From positions 997,001 through 1,061,000 of the forward strand of contig OY997594.1 in assembly GCA_963921825.1 (NCBI GenBank): a stretch of DNA of 64,000 nt. Direction: 5' to 3'. The DNA is from Erodium maritimum (lineage: Eukaryota; Streptophyta; Magnoliopsida; Geraniales; Geraniaceae). Within the stretch, counting starts at the first letter, position 1. The number at the start of each line of letters is the position of its first letter. Both the position numbers and the translations under genes were made by a program. Of this stretch, positions 22,401 to 34,100 are shown one piece after another. Below the pieces are notes generated by a model. That model did no database searches, was not told where the DNA came from, and saw nothing but the letters and a program-made list of their open reading frames with translations.

Positions 22401-25400
22401 AGGTTGGGTGAATAGTAATTTTATTACGGAATTCTGATTTTTTTTGTTTGAACAAGGACACGTGTCAGTTGGGGATTAGAGCCCCAACCGACCGTTGCCC
22501 CCTTTTCCCCACGCCTCCCTTGCCCACCTCAGGTGTATTCGTCCAGACGAAAGTCTCGAAAACCCGATTCGCCCAAAGTAATTTGCCCCCGTTACTCTTA
22601 TATCCGTTGCGCTATGGAAGTTCACATTTGGATATAATGTGGATGATACACTAACATAAAAGTAATTTCCATTAAAAGGTTCACCTTGATAAGCCGGTTC
22701 TTGTGATAAATGTTGAATCCCTGAATATCAATATGATGGCGTGCATCCTTCACAAAGCCTATCTTCACCGGTGCAGTTACCTGTTACATCAACATTAACA
22801 TTATCAGCTTACTTAAATTAAAAGTACAGTGAGGAATCAAAAACAAATTGCTATTACTAAGATTACTTTTTGAGGAACTCCAGTTTCAGAAATAAATAGA
22901 TCCTTAGGTTTGTATGTTGTCTCTTCACTAATCATCATATCTTTCTCTATGCAGTGATGTTCCACATCTTTTCCCCTCAAAATGATTCTGAATTTAGTAG
23001 GAAGCCTGAGATACAGGATTGCTGAGTAACTCTGTAAACAATTAAATACGATAATTAGAATCCAATCAACGGAATAAAGAACAAAATTGAATGATTTTTA
23101 TTTTGCATGAAGACAAAGAAGATATACCCTTAATGAATGTTTATAAGTTAGGAAGTGACTTGAGTTTGGGTATTGCTTTGCCATTTGTATGTTATTCTCG
23201 TCCCGATTCACTCCTCTGATTTGGATATCCTGAAATAAGCACGAAAAGTTCAAAAGAATTGCCAAAGTAAGTTTAGGTTGATCAACGTTTGCTTGTCCAA
23301 CTGATCAAACACTTGAACTTGAAACTTTGAGACTCGAGTCCAAGTTTTCCAATTGATCAAGCACTTCAACTTGGGTCCATGAGATCATGGTTCAAGTTCA
23401 AGCCTTATTTCTCTCCAACTTTAGTTGGGCCTCTTTGATTTCTTACCAACTCTGGTTAGGTCAAGTGACATAAATAGACCCACCCTTCTACATAAGAGGT
23501 GGTCTTAAGCCCAAATCTTGATACAATAGTTACTGATGAAAAAAAATGGTCTGTAAGAGCTTACGTGAGGATCTGAATCAAAATCGAGTTCCGGATTTCC
23601 TTTGTCATCCTCCCAAAGATTGTAGACGATTATACGACTTCCTTTAGCTTCCAAGAAATCAAACTGGAGTATAACGGAAATTAATGTCATATTAGGAAGA
23701 AGATAATTAGTGTGACACAATATATATAGCTCTATTTCACCATTCATTGCCCAAATTTCAGCAATAGCTTGGAGTTCAAGTTACAAATTTATGTTCATGT
23801 CAAAACCAAGTATGTGGAATGAAACTACAAAACTATACATGGAGAGCTCAATCTCATTTAATTCACAACTCAACATGCATGCAGAAGAGTAATTTTAAAC
23901 ATATTATGTACAAAAGATAGGTATAGAAGAACTTACTTGTTGAAGAAGATCCTTTTCGCATGAATATGGTGACCACTGCACAATGATTTTTAAGTTTCTA
24001 GTCCAATCGGCAAGAGAAGATTTCACAATCTTTTCCCAACATTCTCCTCTTTTCTCGTAGTCAACCTTATCATTTCAGAAATAAATAAAAAACATAGTTG
24101 TGAGAAGAAAAGCCAAGGGATTATGTATTTTAATGAGAAAAATCACCAATTTGGTAATTGAAGTGTAATAATAACTCGGCAGCGTGACTTATAGCAACTC
24201 CAAACAGACATTATGTCTAAGCAAGGCACAATTTTCGCGTGTCATATCCCGGTTGTTAGAAAAAAATATTCATCCACCCGATCAGCCTATTATAGGTTAT
24301 TCCTATTATTAGACAATTTATATCGAAAGTACAACCTGACACATTCTCTCTCCTACGAAATACCCTTTTAACCTATTTATAAATTTAAGTCGGGCTATTT
24401 GCACTGGAGATGCTTTAACAATAAAATTCATAGTTAAATGTTTGAATAGTAAATAAACTTGACAAGTACTTAACACTTAGAGTGAGAATACATGTAAATA
24501 CGGACTTTACTTACCATTGGAACAATAATATCTTCCTGTTTGGTGCTCGTCAGGAATGTATAAGACAATATCCCAATGCTTAGTGTTTCTCTAATACAAG
24601 TGAAGAAGGTCCAATTATCAGTTTTCAAATTCACTAGACAAAATACGATTGTATTACACATAAACAAAGGCAGAAACACAAATTTACACATCAAGTGCCT
24701 ACCTTCCATCAACACCTTTACAGCTCGAGAACACAATTACATCTGCACCTAGTCTCATAGTACTAGTCTTGAAACCATTTCCATCTGCAGATAAAAAACA
24801 GTAACATACTTACATGACCATTTCTCATGTACATAATTAAATGTAATTAATGTGATAATCTTACATTGACCAATGACGTTAGCCATTTTGCTTTTCGACG
24901 AGTAACCCAGGGACATGCATTGCCTCATTTTATCGGGCGTCATTCCACCACCGTCATCTGTAATTTAGGCACGTGCACAAGTAAGGATATACGTAAACCA
25001 TATAAGGATAATTGCAAAAAAGCAACGCGACATATTCATTTTTTTGTTTTTGCAGGTTGTAGTCTTTTTTTTTATGATAATCATAAGAAAATGCTTTGAA
25101 CATGTCTCTTTGTCGTATTTTGTGTAGATTTTCTCAAGATGGCGATTTTACCCTTGAAACAAATTATTATGTTTTCAAAGATAAAATCATCATTTTGAAA
25201 CAAATTTATACAAAGACAAGTTCATGGCCTTTTTTTTAAAACTTGTCAAAAAAGAGGGCTATAACTAGTAACAAGTAAACCCCTCATTATATTTTTTTAC
25301 AACTATTCATAATATAGGGCTATAGCTTGTAACAAGTAAACCCCTCTTTATATTTTTTTACAACTATTCATAATATACAACGAAAAAAGGGCAGCACTAA

Positions 25401-27055
25401 ATTGTAGTAGAAATACATACCTTGAAACAACAACATTTTACTATCATCTTTCTTATTTTTCAGCATGTCTACATGAACATAAGTAGCTCCATTGCAGACC
25501 TGGTGAACAACTCACGGTTAGGTAACAATATATATATGTGTGTGTGTGTGTGTGTGTATATTCTTGAAAATTGCAAGTGACTTAATTATCTAATTACCTC
25601 ATCCAATGCATTGTCTAGAAGCTCTGCGAAAGCTGCAAACCAAAATTTCTATCAGCAAGATGAGTTAAGATTGAATATAAGAAAAGAAAAAATGCTTTCA
25701 TATTCAAAAAAGAATAATAATCTGAGAGGGTTTGTGTTGAAATTTGAAAATTCACATCCTCATTCAGTATTTACCTCCCAAAGCCCACTTGTGACTGGTT
25801 GCATTAGAGTGCAGAAACTTAGGATGGACCCTGAGACGATCCATGCCACCTGCAAAACAATTTGGCATTGCCACATACACTTGATTTAGCCGCAAACTTT
25901 GTACGAAAATTCCCAACATCAGACTCGTTACTTTTTGTTTGATCAGTAAGAAAATCTTACTCTAGTCTAGTTTAACTCGGACTAGAACCTTACCGTTACC
26001 CACAAACTTAACCGTTACTAAAGTGATTAATCGAATGCAACCTCATCACAATAAAAAATCTACAACAATAAGAGAAACTCAAACGCGGACGATGTTTTGA
26101 CTAGCCTAATTCATACGTTTGAACGTCACATGTCCGTATGGTTAAAAAAAGGGTGATTACCTTTTGTACCCTTTTTCTATTGGTAACATACCTTTTGTAC
26201 CCTTGCGTTTTGTAACATTCAATAACAGTCCTTCCGTTTTAGTAACTTTCATTTAGTACCCTTTATGAATTGGTCACAGATCATTTAATACCCCTTATGT
26301 ATTGATAAAAGAACATTTAATAGCCCTTATGAATTGGTCACAGATCATCAGAGGAATTGCGCAAACTTGACCAAAATTTTGTCCAGAGCGTTACCAATAC
26401 ATCAGGGGTACTAAACGTAATTAACCCTTAAAAACACTATTCACCATCCAATTAGTCTAACTTTGATTATTCCCATTGTTGACATTACTATTAGCAAAGT
26501 TTTATACACTTTCTCTCTTCTATTAAATAATGAGCTGATTATTTGCATTGAATTTTACGACGCTCCAACGCCTCTAATCCAATCAACCACACCGGTAGCA
26601 AAGAAAAACACAATCAATTACTGATTCAACAACAGTAGAGCCCAAAATCGAAAATTACCAGAACAAGAAGAAGAAGATTCACTTCCTCTGCCTTCGTCAC
26701 AGTAATCGCCCGCTCTCCAGAACTGCCGGTAAATCCTACTCGCGTCACCAGAACCGCGGACCGCCGCCGCCTCCGGCTCTCTCTCCCGCTCCGGCGCCGG
26801 AATCGCCGTCGTCAGAGGAATCGCCGTCGTCAGAGGAACCGCCGAGATCGGCACCGCCGCGATAGGCGGAGGAAGAGGATTGAAAAATCCTGGAGGGTTC
26901 GTAAACCCTAAGCCCCCTAGCTTCTGCTTCTTCATCCTCGTCTGTTCATCAGATTCCTCAACCCGATCAAATCTCCTCTCTAGCTTCACACTCACTCCAT
27001 CGACGACGCCTCCGGAAACTGGAAAGGCTCGGCTCTTCGCCGTGGAAGCTTCCAT
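19498..27055 (-). CDS. MORC6: MORC family GHKL ATPase (MORC6/MORC1-like)
   Basis: I could place 19 exons (5' to 3'): 27055-26659, 25849-25775, 25632-25598, 25499-25421, 24957-24865, 24784-24703, 24590-24515, 24065-23937, 23663-23565, 23229-23128, 23031-22867, 22780-22685, 22025-21974, 21829-21718, 21634-21319, 20677-20583, 20503-20416, 20296-20174, 19584-19498. Phases agree throughout and give 766 residues. Motifs: RQFWRAGDY, then GHKL motif I AFAELLDNALDE (Glu161, Asn165), motif II DDGGGM (196-201) and motif III YGNGFK (227-232). An S5-like half follows, with SIGILSYTF and the region to KPFCRVW. A Ser/Asn-rich linker with a repeated HIAESSNS unit and a C-terminal coiled coil complete the protein. 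MORC ATPases compact chromatin and act in RNA-directed DNA methylation and transposon silencing in the nucleus. Start at 27055: GCCATGG context and a TATA about 100 bp upstream. The paralogue (MORC6 or MORC1) is not certain. Confidence 0.88.
19801..20039. mobile_element. Foldback MITE, family C, copy 1 (MORC last intron)
   Basis: The ends GGGTTAATTGCTAAAA and, inverted, GTTAATTGCTACAAA enclose repeated TACATTATGTATTGTCCAC motifs on the left and their inverse on the right. The second copy is at 61729-62124. No certain target duplication. Confidence 0.7.
22076..22260. mobile_element. Short foldback element, family G (MORC intron)
   Basis: An inverted repeat of TTAATTGCATATAACTACCT and its right counterpart AGGTAGTTATGTGCAATTAA, with CACAAACACA inside. 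Related ends flank 50235-50770. A Tourist-like end GAGCATCTCCAATGC follows TTA at 22264-22266, without a matching right end. Confidence 0.6.
23345..23526 (+). mobile_element. tRNA-derived SINE, family 1, plus orientation
   Basis: CAAGCACTTCAACTTGGGTC and a B-box-like GATCATGGTTCAAGTTC precede a body ending CCCAAATCTTGATACAA. The same order is seen on the minus strand at 3811-4065. It lies in a MORC intron. The 5' limit is approximate. Confidence 0.5.
24192..24415. mobile_element. Tourist-like MITE in a MORC intron
   Basis: The ends TAGCAACTCC and, inverted, AAGCATCTCCAGTGC sit between TTA (24189-24191) and TTA (24415-24417). Similar ends are seen at 45373-45666 and elsewhere. Confidence 0.55.
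25260..25380. repeat. 61-bp tandem duplication in a MORC intron
   Basis: Two consecutive units contain GTAACAAGTAAACCCCTC and TTACAACTATTCATAATAT with very few differences, at a period of 61 bp. Confidence 0.85.
25529..25560. repeat. (TA)n(TG)n microsatellite
   Basis: A TA run followed by about ten TG repeats, in the intron between MORC exons 3 and 4. Confidence 0.9.
26151..26427. mobile_element. Foldback MITE, family D, copy 1 (MORC intron 1)
   Basis: It begins GGGTGATTACCTTTTGTACC and ends TAATTAACCC. TATGAATTGGTCACAGATCA occurs twice inside. The flanks TTAAAAAAA and TTAAAAACA (8 of 9) suggest a 9-bp target duplication. Relatives are at 44509-44795 and 59391-59669. Confidence 0.7.
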
Positions 27056-27153
27056 GGCGTAGCTGCGAACAATGCGGAGACACAGAGTCGCGTACGAGTT
27101 GCTTGCGGAGAGGGAAAGGGAAGATGTATACGACAAATACGAGTCTTGCCACT

Positions 27154-27164
27154 GCTATTTATAT
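27154..27164 (-). promoter_or_regulatory. TATA box of the MORC gene
   Basis: On the minus strand CATATAAATAG lies about 100 bp before the ATG at 27055. It makes the more upstream in-frame ATG at 27136 unlikely, since that codon would fall at or before transcription start. Confidence 0.6.
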
Positions 27165-27319
27165 GTGTGGCTTTTAGTTTTGACAGCCAATCGGAGAGCA
27201 CCACGTCACTTTCCTATTCGCGCCAATCTGTTTATAATAAGGATTTTTTTTTTTGATATAGGAAATTTTGTTATTTCAATATCCAATTACAATAGACCGA
27301 ATTTTATATTTTTTTAAAA

Positions 27320-27644
27320 TATAGCTAAAAATTTATATAAATGTAAAAATCTATCATAAAGTGTAGGTCACGAACAATAAACTATTTTAAAGTATTATCT
27401 ATGTTCAAGTTATGTAAATGATATGTGATTAATTTACAAAGCATGTAATAAATTTGTGATCAATTTATAAATGTATGTAAATGGTCTGTGACCATTCATA
27501 TGACATGTAAATGATATGTGATCAATTAATAAAGACTAGAAATGACATGTGACCAAATCATGGGGTCATTCATTTAACACTTTTAAACTTTAGGTAGTTT
27601 ATTGTTGGTGGCCAATACATAGGGTGAATTTCTACATTTAACCC
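27320..27644. mobile_element. Foldback MITE, family E, copy 1 (degraded)
   Basis: The right end ACATTTAACCC and repeated GTAAATGATATGTGATCAAT / TGTGACCA motifs match the better-preserved element at 49173-49456. The left end is eroded. Confidence 0.5.
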
Positions 27645-28259
27645 TAAAGTTAAATAACAAATATGTGTTCGTCGACTTATTTTATCAGCAATCGACCAAA
27701 TGTGTCAACCTTTTGGCTTAAAATTGCACCGTGTGTGGAAAAATAGGGATAACTCCATAAAATAATGGTAGACAAAAGTGACTAGGCAGATCATAATTTT
27801 AGACTATATTTTTGTACATCATAATGGTCGACTATCAAAAATATTAAAAACTATAAAATAAAGATACGTTAACTGACCATACGAAATATCAAGTTTTTCC
27901 TCAATAATAACTCTAGAACAAAAGAGTAGATAAAGGTGGTTTTACGGGTCATAACCCTAACTGACTTTTTTATATTTTCACTAATTTTTATTTACTATTT
28001 TTTTTAAATAGAGTTGGTGCATGTCTTCTCCATCATATATGATTGGTCAACGCTTCATTATCGATGGAACTGGTGGCCATGAGTTTGCAGAGAAAGAAGC
28101 ATAGATAAAATGGCAGGGTTTTGGTATTTTAGGGTTATGACCTACAAAAACAGTAGTTTGGGTATTTAAAAATCAGGATAACTCTAGGAAATAACCGTTT
28201 CTTTACTTTTATTTTCACATCCTAATTGTCTATTAGTTACTTATCGGGCAAGGCGAGGC

Positions 28260-29420
28260 GAGAGTGCTTATCCCCCCACCCCTCCAAGAACGCATATATC
28301 TTTCTGAATCCGGATCCCTAACTTTTCACGTTGTTCGTTTCCTTCCTTTTAGCATGGAGGAAGTGACTACATTCCCGGTGGTCCCCGGGTACTCCGCCTG
28401 GTGTCTAAGATTCATTCCTCCTAATGAGGGTTCCCTTTATGTCTCATTCCAGGTTCTCAGGACAAGGAAATGTCGATTTCGTAGCCCCAAGTAATGTACA
28501 TGTTGGTTGTTCTTGATAGGAGGCGATCGGGTTTAGTCCTCAAGAAATGATCTCGGAGCCTCGGTCTTTCCTTTGCCTTTCCTACCGCCCGCCCTTAGGC
28601 CCACCGGGGTAAAATTAGGGGTCGGTTGGCCCGAAAACCCATTACGTATGCCCAATTCGTCCCTGGTACTCCTCTCCCATGACGAGTTCGAGAGTGTGCT
28701 GACCTTGGGTCAGTTGGAGATCGCAAATACGGTCCCTTAAGGCCTTCCTATAGAGGACATGCCGCCAGTAAGTGTCCAGCGGAGCTGCGCCCAAAACAGT
28801 GGTCCAAAAATCTCTCACAAGATACATGCAAAAGTGTCCGTACTTGCGATTCGTTGAGTCTGAACCACAATTGACTCTGTAGAGGTAGTCAGATGTCTAT
28901 TCTGACCCGGATTCTCATGAAATTTCCTTAGCACATTCCATCCGCATTATCTTCCACTGCTATGCAAATACCAAGCGTTCCACCCAAATGGAATCCAATG
29001 CCTTTGTTCCAATACCCCACTAGTAAGTTGGATACCCGAGCCTAGACCGAGAAATGAGTAAAAACATATCTCTCAGTTTCATCAGTGGCCTAAGATTTGC
29101 GAGCAGTACCAGGGAATTCTTGAACACCAAAGGCTCCCCAGCCAGGACCTTTGCTCTCTCCTTCACCGTCATGAAAAAGAATCTGACTGCTCCATCCTCA
29201 AGCGGTCTAGCTTATACATTAGGGAAAAGATCAGCCAGTCGTTCACAAGTGTCTGCCAAAAGAAGGTCTTTGTATACAATACCTTAGCTACAAGGTCGTA
29301 GGCGAAATTTGGCTCTTGTTCACAAGCCTCTGAGAAAGGCACTACCACTTTTTTTATTCGAAGATCCCTCGTCTGCGATCCCAAATCACCCATGTCAGGA
29401 TGACTAGTAACTTTCGACAT
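28260..29420 (-). pseudogene. Decayed LINE-type ORF1 (DUF4283/zinc-knuckle-like) with possible start of ORF2
   Basis: On the minus strand from 29420 there are pieces of the plant LINE/At4g02000-like protein: VRFFFMTVKERAKVLAG, then GYWNKGIGFHLGGTLGI, then VEDNADGMC-stop-GNFMRIRVRIDI. The last matches the IG-LG--VD--DG--W-FLRIRV-ID pattern seen before zinc knuckles. They are separated by stops and frameshifts. Further on, LGLRNRHFLVLR may be the eroded start of an endonuclease/reverse transcriptase frame. GC content is higher than in the surroundings. No intact product is possible. Confidence 0.6.
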
Positions 29421-30432
29421 CCGTCCCTAGGTAAACTGACCTGGTAAGTTAGCGGAACTACGATGGGTCTAACCCACTATCGGACCTCTCCCCTAAACAA
29501 TCCTTCTTGAGGATGAACCCCATCTCGGCTCAATAGGCCCATCCGGCCCGATTAAGCACCTCGGCCGCCATTAGCCCTCTTGGCTGGATCAGCCCACTAT
29601 GCCCTATGTGTCTCCTATCTCGGTTAGGAACCCTACCTAGTCCTTCCTTGTTGCGTCGCCTCCACTTCAACAAGGACATCGGTGTTGGAGGAGCTTCGTC
29701 GGACTACTCGAACTCCTCTTCTACGAGACGACAACTCGTCTCCATCCGCCGCTCATAACCCTAACACTTGAGACTTTCTTCTACGAGACGAGAACTGAGG
29801 CGTCCGAGGATAAGCCTCTACCATTCTTGTCTTCCATCCGCCGCTCTCCGTCGCATGGTTGCTTGTGGAAGAGTTTGTTTCCGTTGCGCCACGTGGTAAA
29901 TCGCAAAAGACCCTAACACTCGAGAAAGAGGTTCTGTACTTTTTTTATTGGATTATAACTTTTACTAATATTTTGAACTTAAATTTGTGGTCTTGTAATA
30001 CCAAATTCAAGTATTTGATTAATTAGACTACAAAAAACATGATTTAAATTGTTTAAACTTAAAAATGCTGATGTTTAAACTTAAAATTGTGATCTAAATT
30101 GTTTTTCTGTGGTGTAATTGTCAACAAAATAAATCAAACAAGAGGACATAATTATCGGGATTTAAATATGATTTAAACCAGAATTGCAGGACGCTTGGGC
30201 TGGATTGTTGGGCTTAGTTCGATCAAATTAAGCCCATCTTATTTCAAAATCTTAAGCAGCAGCTTTTCTTATAGACCAGCCCACGTAGTGTTGGGGTTCA
30301 ATATGAGCCCAACAAGTTCTTAGAAATTTTCAATTGACAATCTTACATAAATGATAAAAGCAATATCATTAACCATTAAAGGTTTTTTTACACTCATATT
30401 TTATCGAGAATGGATGTGTAAGATTTAATTAG

Positions 30433-30514
30433 CACCGATGGAAGTTATTCGACACCCTTGTATCTGAGCGACGAGAGGCTCAGATACGAGGGTGTCGAAT
30501 CATATTCATCGGTG
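30433..30514. repeat. Compact inverted repeat (38-bp arms, loop of about 6-8 nt)
   Basis: The left arm from CACCGATGG to GTATCTGAGC and the right arm from GCTCAGATAC to CATCGGTG pair over about 38 positions. There are four mismatches clustered near one point and one G-T wobble. ATTCGACACCCT is perfectly paired. See findings. Confidence 0.85.
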
Positions 30515-31198
30515 TCGTTTTTTTACACCAATAGCATATGAGCCGTCATGAGCGGCGAGAGTCTTTCGAGTATCGTTGTCGAATGTTTGACGGTCTCTTT
30601 ATCTTGTGATTCATCATTATAATTTATAATACCAGAACCAATGATCTATATGTTTATTAGGGCTTCATCAAATACGAGGGCTCTCGAAGTCTTGGCGACG
30701 GAGTGGCCATCAAGTGGAGATTGGCGATGATACTCGCATGTAAGTCCGTTGATGCAACTAAAATATATCTGTTCACCGTTTGAAAAAATATATTGGTAAT
30801 TAACATTCGTTAAGCATAACATATTTTGAAACTCATAGAATAAGTATGAAGAAAAAATTTACAAGCTAATATAATTAAAAATGTGATATATAATAATGAG
30901 ATTATTTCTAAAAAAACAATTAGGAGAAAATAAAATCATATTTACCTGATAATTTCCATTTGCTAGTTCTGACCACCCGAACCCTCCTCACCCTTTTCCT
31001 TCCCAGACATATCTCTCTCTCGCTCTCTGCAAACATACAAAGCATCCTCAGATACAAAGCTGTTCCTCGAAACCAAACCCTAGATATTCTCTCTCTCTCC
31101 ATCCCCAATCTCACAGCAGAGATCTCCATTTCCGTTCACTCCAATTGCTACTTGTTCACGCTCCGATCTCAGCTTCGCGCACTGTACCAACCTCTCCG

Positions 31199-34100
31199 AT
31201 GGCCGACGGCAAGCTCGATTTACCTGACGATCTCCTCTCCTCCAAGTCCTCCGATCGCCCCTGGACTCCCAAAGGTACCGGTTACTAACTCATCCTCGAT
31301 CTCTGCCCGCTTCCTTCGCCATCTCGGGGAATTTGAATTGAATCGGTTCTGGTTTTCTCGGTTTCGTTGTGTTCGTTTGTGGATTTGATTGGTGTGGCGC
31401 CAATGCGAGATTGGTGGATCGTTGATCTGGAGTATTCGATTCCGAGGTCGTATTGTTGTTTTTGCGGTCGGTCAACATCGATTGTTTTGAATTTAGGGTT
31501 TGAGCTATCTGGGTGGTGGATTTGATTTGTTTTCGTTGTGTTATTGGATCGATAGGTTTTCACGTTGCAGGCTGTGTTTTGGTTTTGAATCTGTTGGTTG
31601 GCTATAGATTGAATTGAAATTTGCAATCTCGCAAATTCAGTCGTTTTTATTTTATCTAGATCCTGCAATTTTCGCGATAATTGAAGTTGCAGGTGTTTCT
31701 GTTTAGAATCCAGAAGTTTTACTTGGGTTTTGTTTAAGTTTTTTCCCTGAAAAAAATGGAGACAAGTTGGATTTGAATTTTTGGTATGATCTGGAGAATA
31801 TGTTACTGTTTCTGTTGAAGATATATAGTGAAGGCACTGGTTGAGTCCTAGGATACTGAATAGGTTGCATCCTGACTTATTCGGGCACATATCCTTACAT
31901 GTTACTTTGGTTTTGGATAATGAGGAGGCATTCTCAAGTCATTTTCATTTACCATTTTTGTGCGGAAAAGCTCGCTATGTAGCTCTGTTTCATCTGTATC
32001 ATTTCATCAATTCATTTTTAGTACATATAGAGGATTTCAGACCCACATAAACTGCACATGTGCCATTTCCATCAATTCAAATCAACATCATGAGCCATAT
32101 TGATGTTTAAAACTCATATTTTTGTTTCTGGTCTCTGATGATTACCAGTTATTTTTTTGCCATTGCAACTGTAGTAATTTTTATGTGTTTTCATGTAATT
32201 GTTTCGGTGACAGCGGAATCAGGAGCAAATTATGATGAGAAGGGGCTTATGGGATTACTTGATGAGTCAAAAGGTAGTTTTATCTTAGTGCATGCTTATA
32301 TTTTTAATGGTTTTGTTTCCTTTTGTGTTTGTGTATTCAAATCTATCTTAAATTGGTATATGTTGCAGATCAACTGACATCAGAAAGCAGCATTCCTTTG
32401 TCACCCCAGTGGCTTTATGCCAAACCAAGTGATGCAAAGATGGTATGTTCAAGCAGAGTTGGTGTCATTAACTCTAATTTAACCAGTAATTAGCATTAAT
32501 AAAAGTATCTATACTTTCCTTCATACCATACCCTAAATTTCAAAGATTGACCTACTTCTGAGGCCATATCCCGCTTCCACATTGATCCATGCTTCATTGC
32601 GTCCATACCTCATACTATGCAATAACCGCACACTTACTAATCTTCTTGTTAATAAATTGCTTTCTTGCAATATTGTGTAGGCATTTTTATTTCATTTATG
32701 TCGTAAGTGAATTTAATGTTCAAAATGAAATCGACTCTTAGGCTCTTAGCTTAATATCTATTGTAGGAAGTGTAGTGCTTTAATAATGGTTGTCCTCACA
32801 ACAGATTTTGTGCTCCCTTGTATGTTAATGTTCTGATCCTTTTGATTCAGCCCGAGCCTTTTTAGAGCAACAACTATGCCACCTGCTATTTATAGGGATC
32901 CTGTGTATCTCGCATGCCATCATATTGGCTTACATAATTATGTTGTATGTAACAGGATATACGCCCTCCAAGTTCTGCTTCTCTTGGAAATGGCACTGAT
33001 CTGAACCAGAAAGAAGGTTGGCGTTTGGATGCATCTGAGGACAAGAAAGATTGGAGGAGGACTGCTGCTGACAGTGATAGTACTCGCCGCTGGCGTGAAG
33101 AGGAAAGAGAGACTGGTCTGCTCGGCAATCGAAGAGATCGTCGTAAAGCGGATCGCCGTGTTGACAATGTTTCTGTCAGAGAAGCAAGTGACAATCGAGC
33201 ACTGCCGTCATCTGATAGGTGGAATGATGGTAATACTCGTAACTCTGGGCATGAAGCACGCCGTGATAGCAAATGGTCATCTAGGTGGGGTCCTGATGAA
33301 AAAGAGAAAGAATCTCGAACAGAGAAGAAGACAGATGTGGAGAAGGATGATGCTCACAATGACAACCAATCTTTTGTAAGCAGCAACCGTACGACTACTG
33401 ATCGTGATTCAGATTCACGTGATAAGTGGAGACCGCGCCATAGACTGGAAGGTCATTCCAGCTGTCCAACTCCCTACCGTGCTGCACCAGGGTTTGCACT
33501 TGAAAGAGGAAAGACAGAGGGTGCAAATATAGGATTTGCTGCTGGACGAGGAAGATCTAATGGTGTTGGCAGGTCTTCATCTGCGAGCACCATTGGTGTT
33601 GTTCATTTTGAGAAGAATGAAAGCATCCTTGGAAAACCAAGTGCAACCTCTGATGCTTTTTGTTATCCAAGGGGGAAGCTGCTTGATATATATCGTAAAC
33701 AGAAGCTTGAACCATCATTTGCTGATAAGCCTCATGAGATGGAGGAGTTACCCCCTGTAACTCAAATAGGCTTGGTAGACCCGTTGGCTTTTGTTGCCCC
33801 TGATGCAGAAGAAGAGGTAATGACACGAAGAAATTATGTGATCACTTATAACTGTCAAATGCTGCTTCTTGCGCGTGTTTTGAAATTATTGGTTTGATTG
33901 CTTACATTTGCATTGTAATTGGAATGGTGATTACAAACAGGGTATTCTCAATGAGATATGGAAGGGAAGGATGACGAGTAGCGGGGTGGTTTACAATTCA
34001 TTCAAAAAAGGGAGATCAACTGAAAACGCCACAGGTGAATTAAATGCAATTCACATAGCGAAAATTCCCTTTTACCGGCCTATATTTCCCGTTGGAACCT

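Larger units (their letters stand above)
27165..31000. other. Interval between the divergent MORC and EXA1-like genes
   Basis: It contains a foldback element (27320-27644), AT-rich sequence, a decayed LINE-type segment (28260-29420, perhaps to 29900), a GGGCTT/TGGGCC-rich patch near 30190-30310 and a compact hairpin (30433-30514). No intact gene is seen. Confidence 0.55.

Noticed and set aside
26618..27136. MORC start at the upstream in-frame ATG (27136)
   Set aside because: It lies at or before the transcription start expected from the TATA box at 27154-27164. The ATG at 27055 has a better context.
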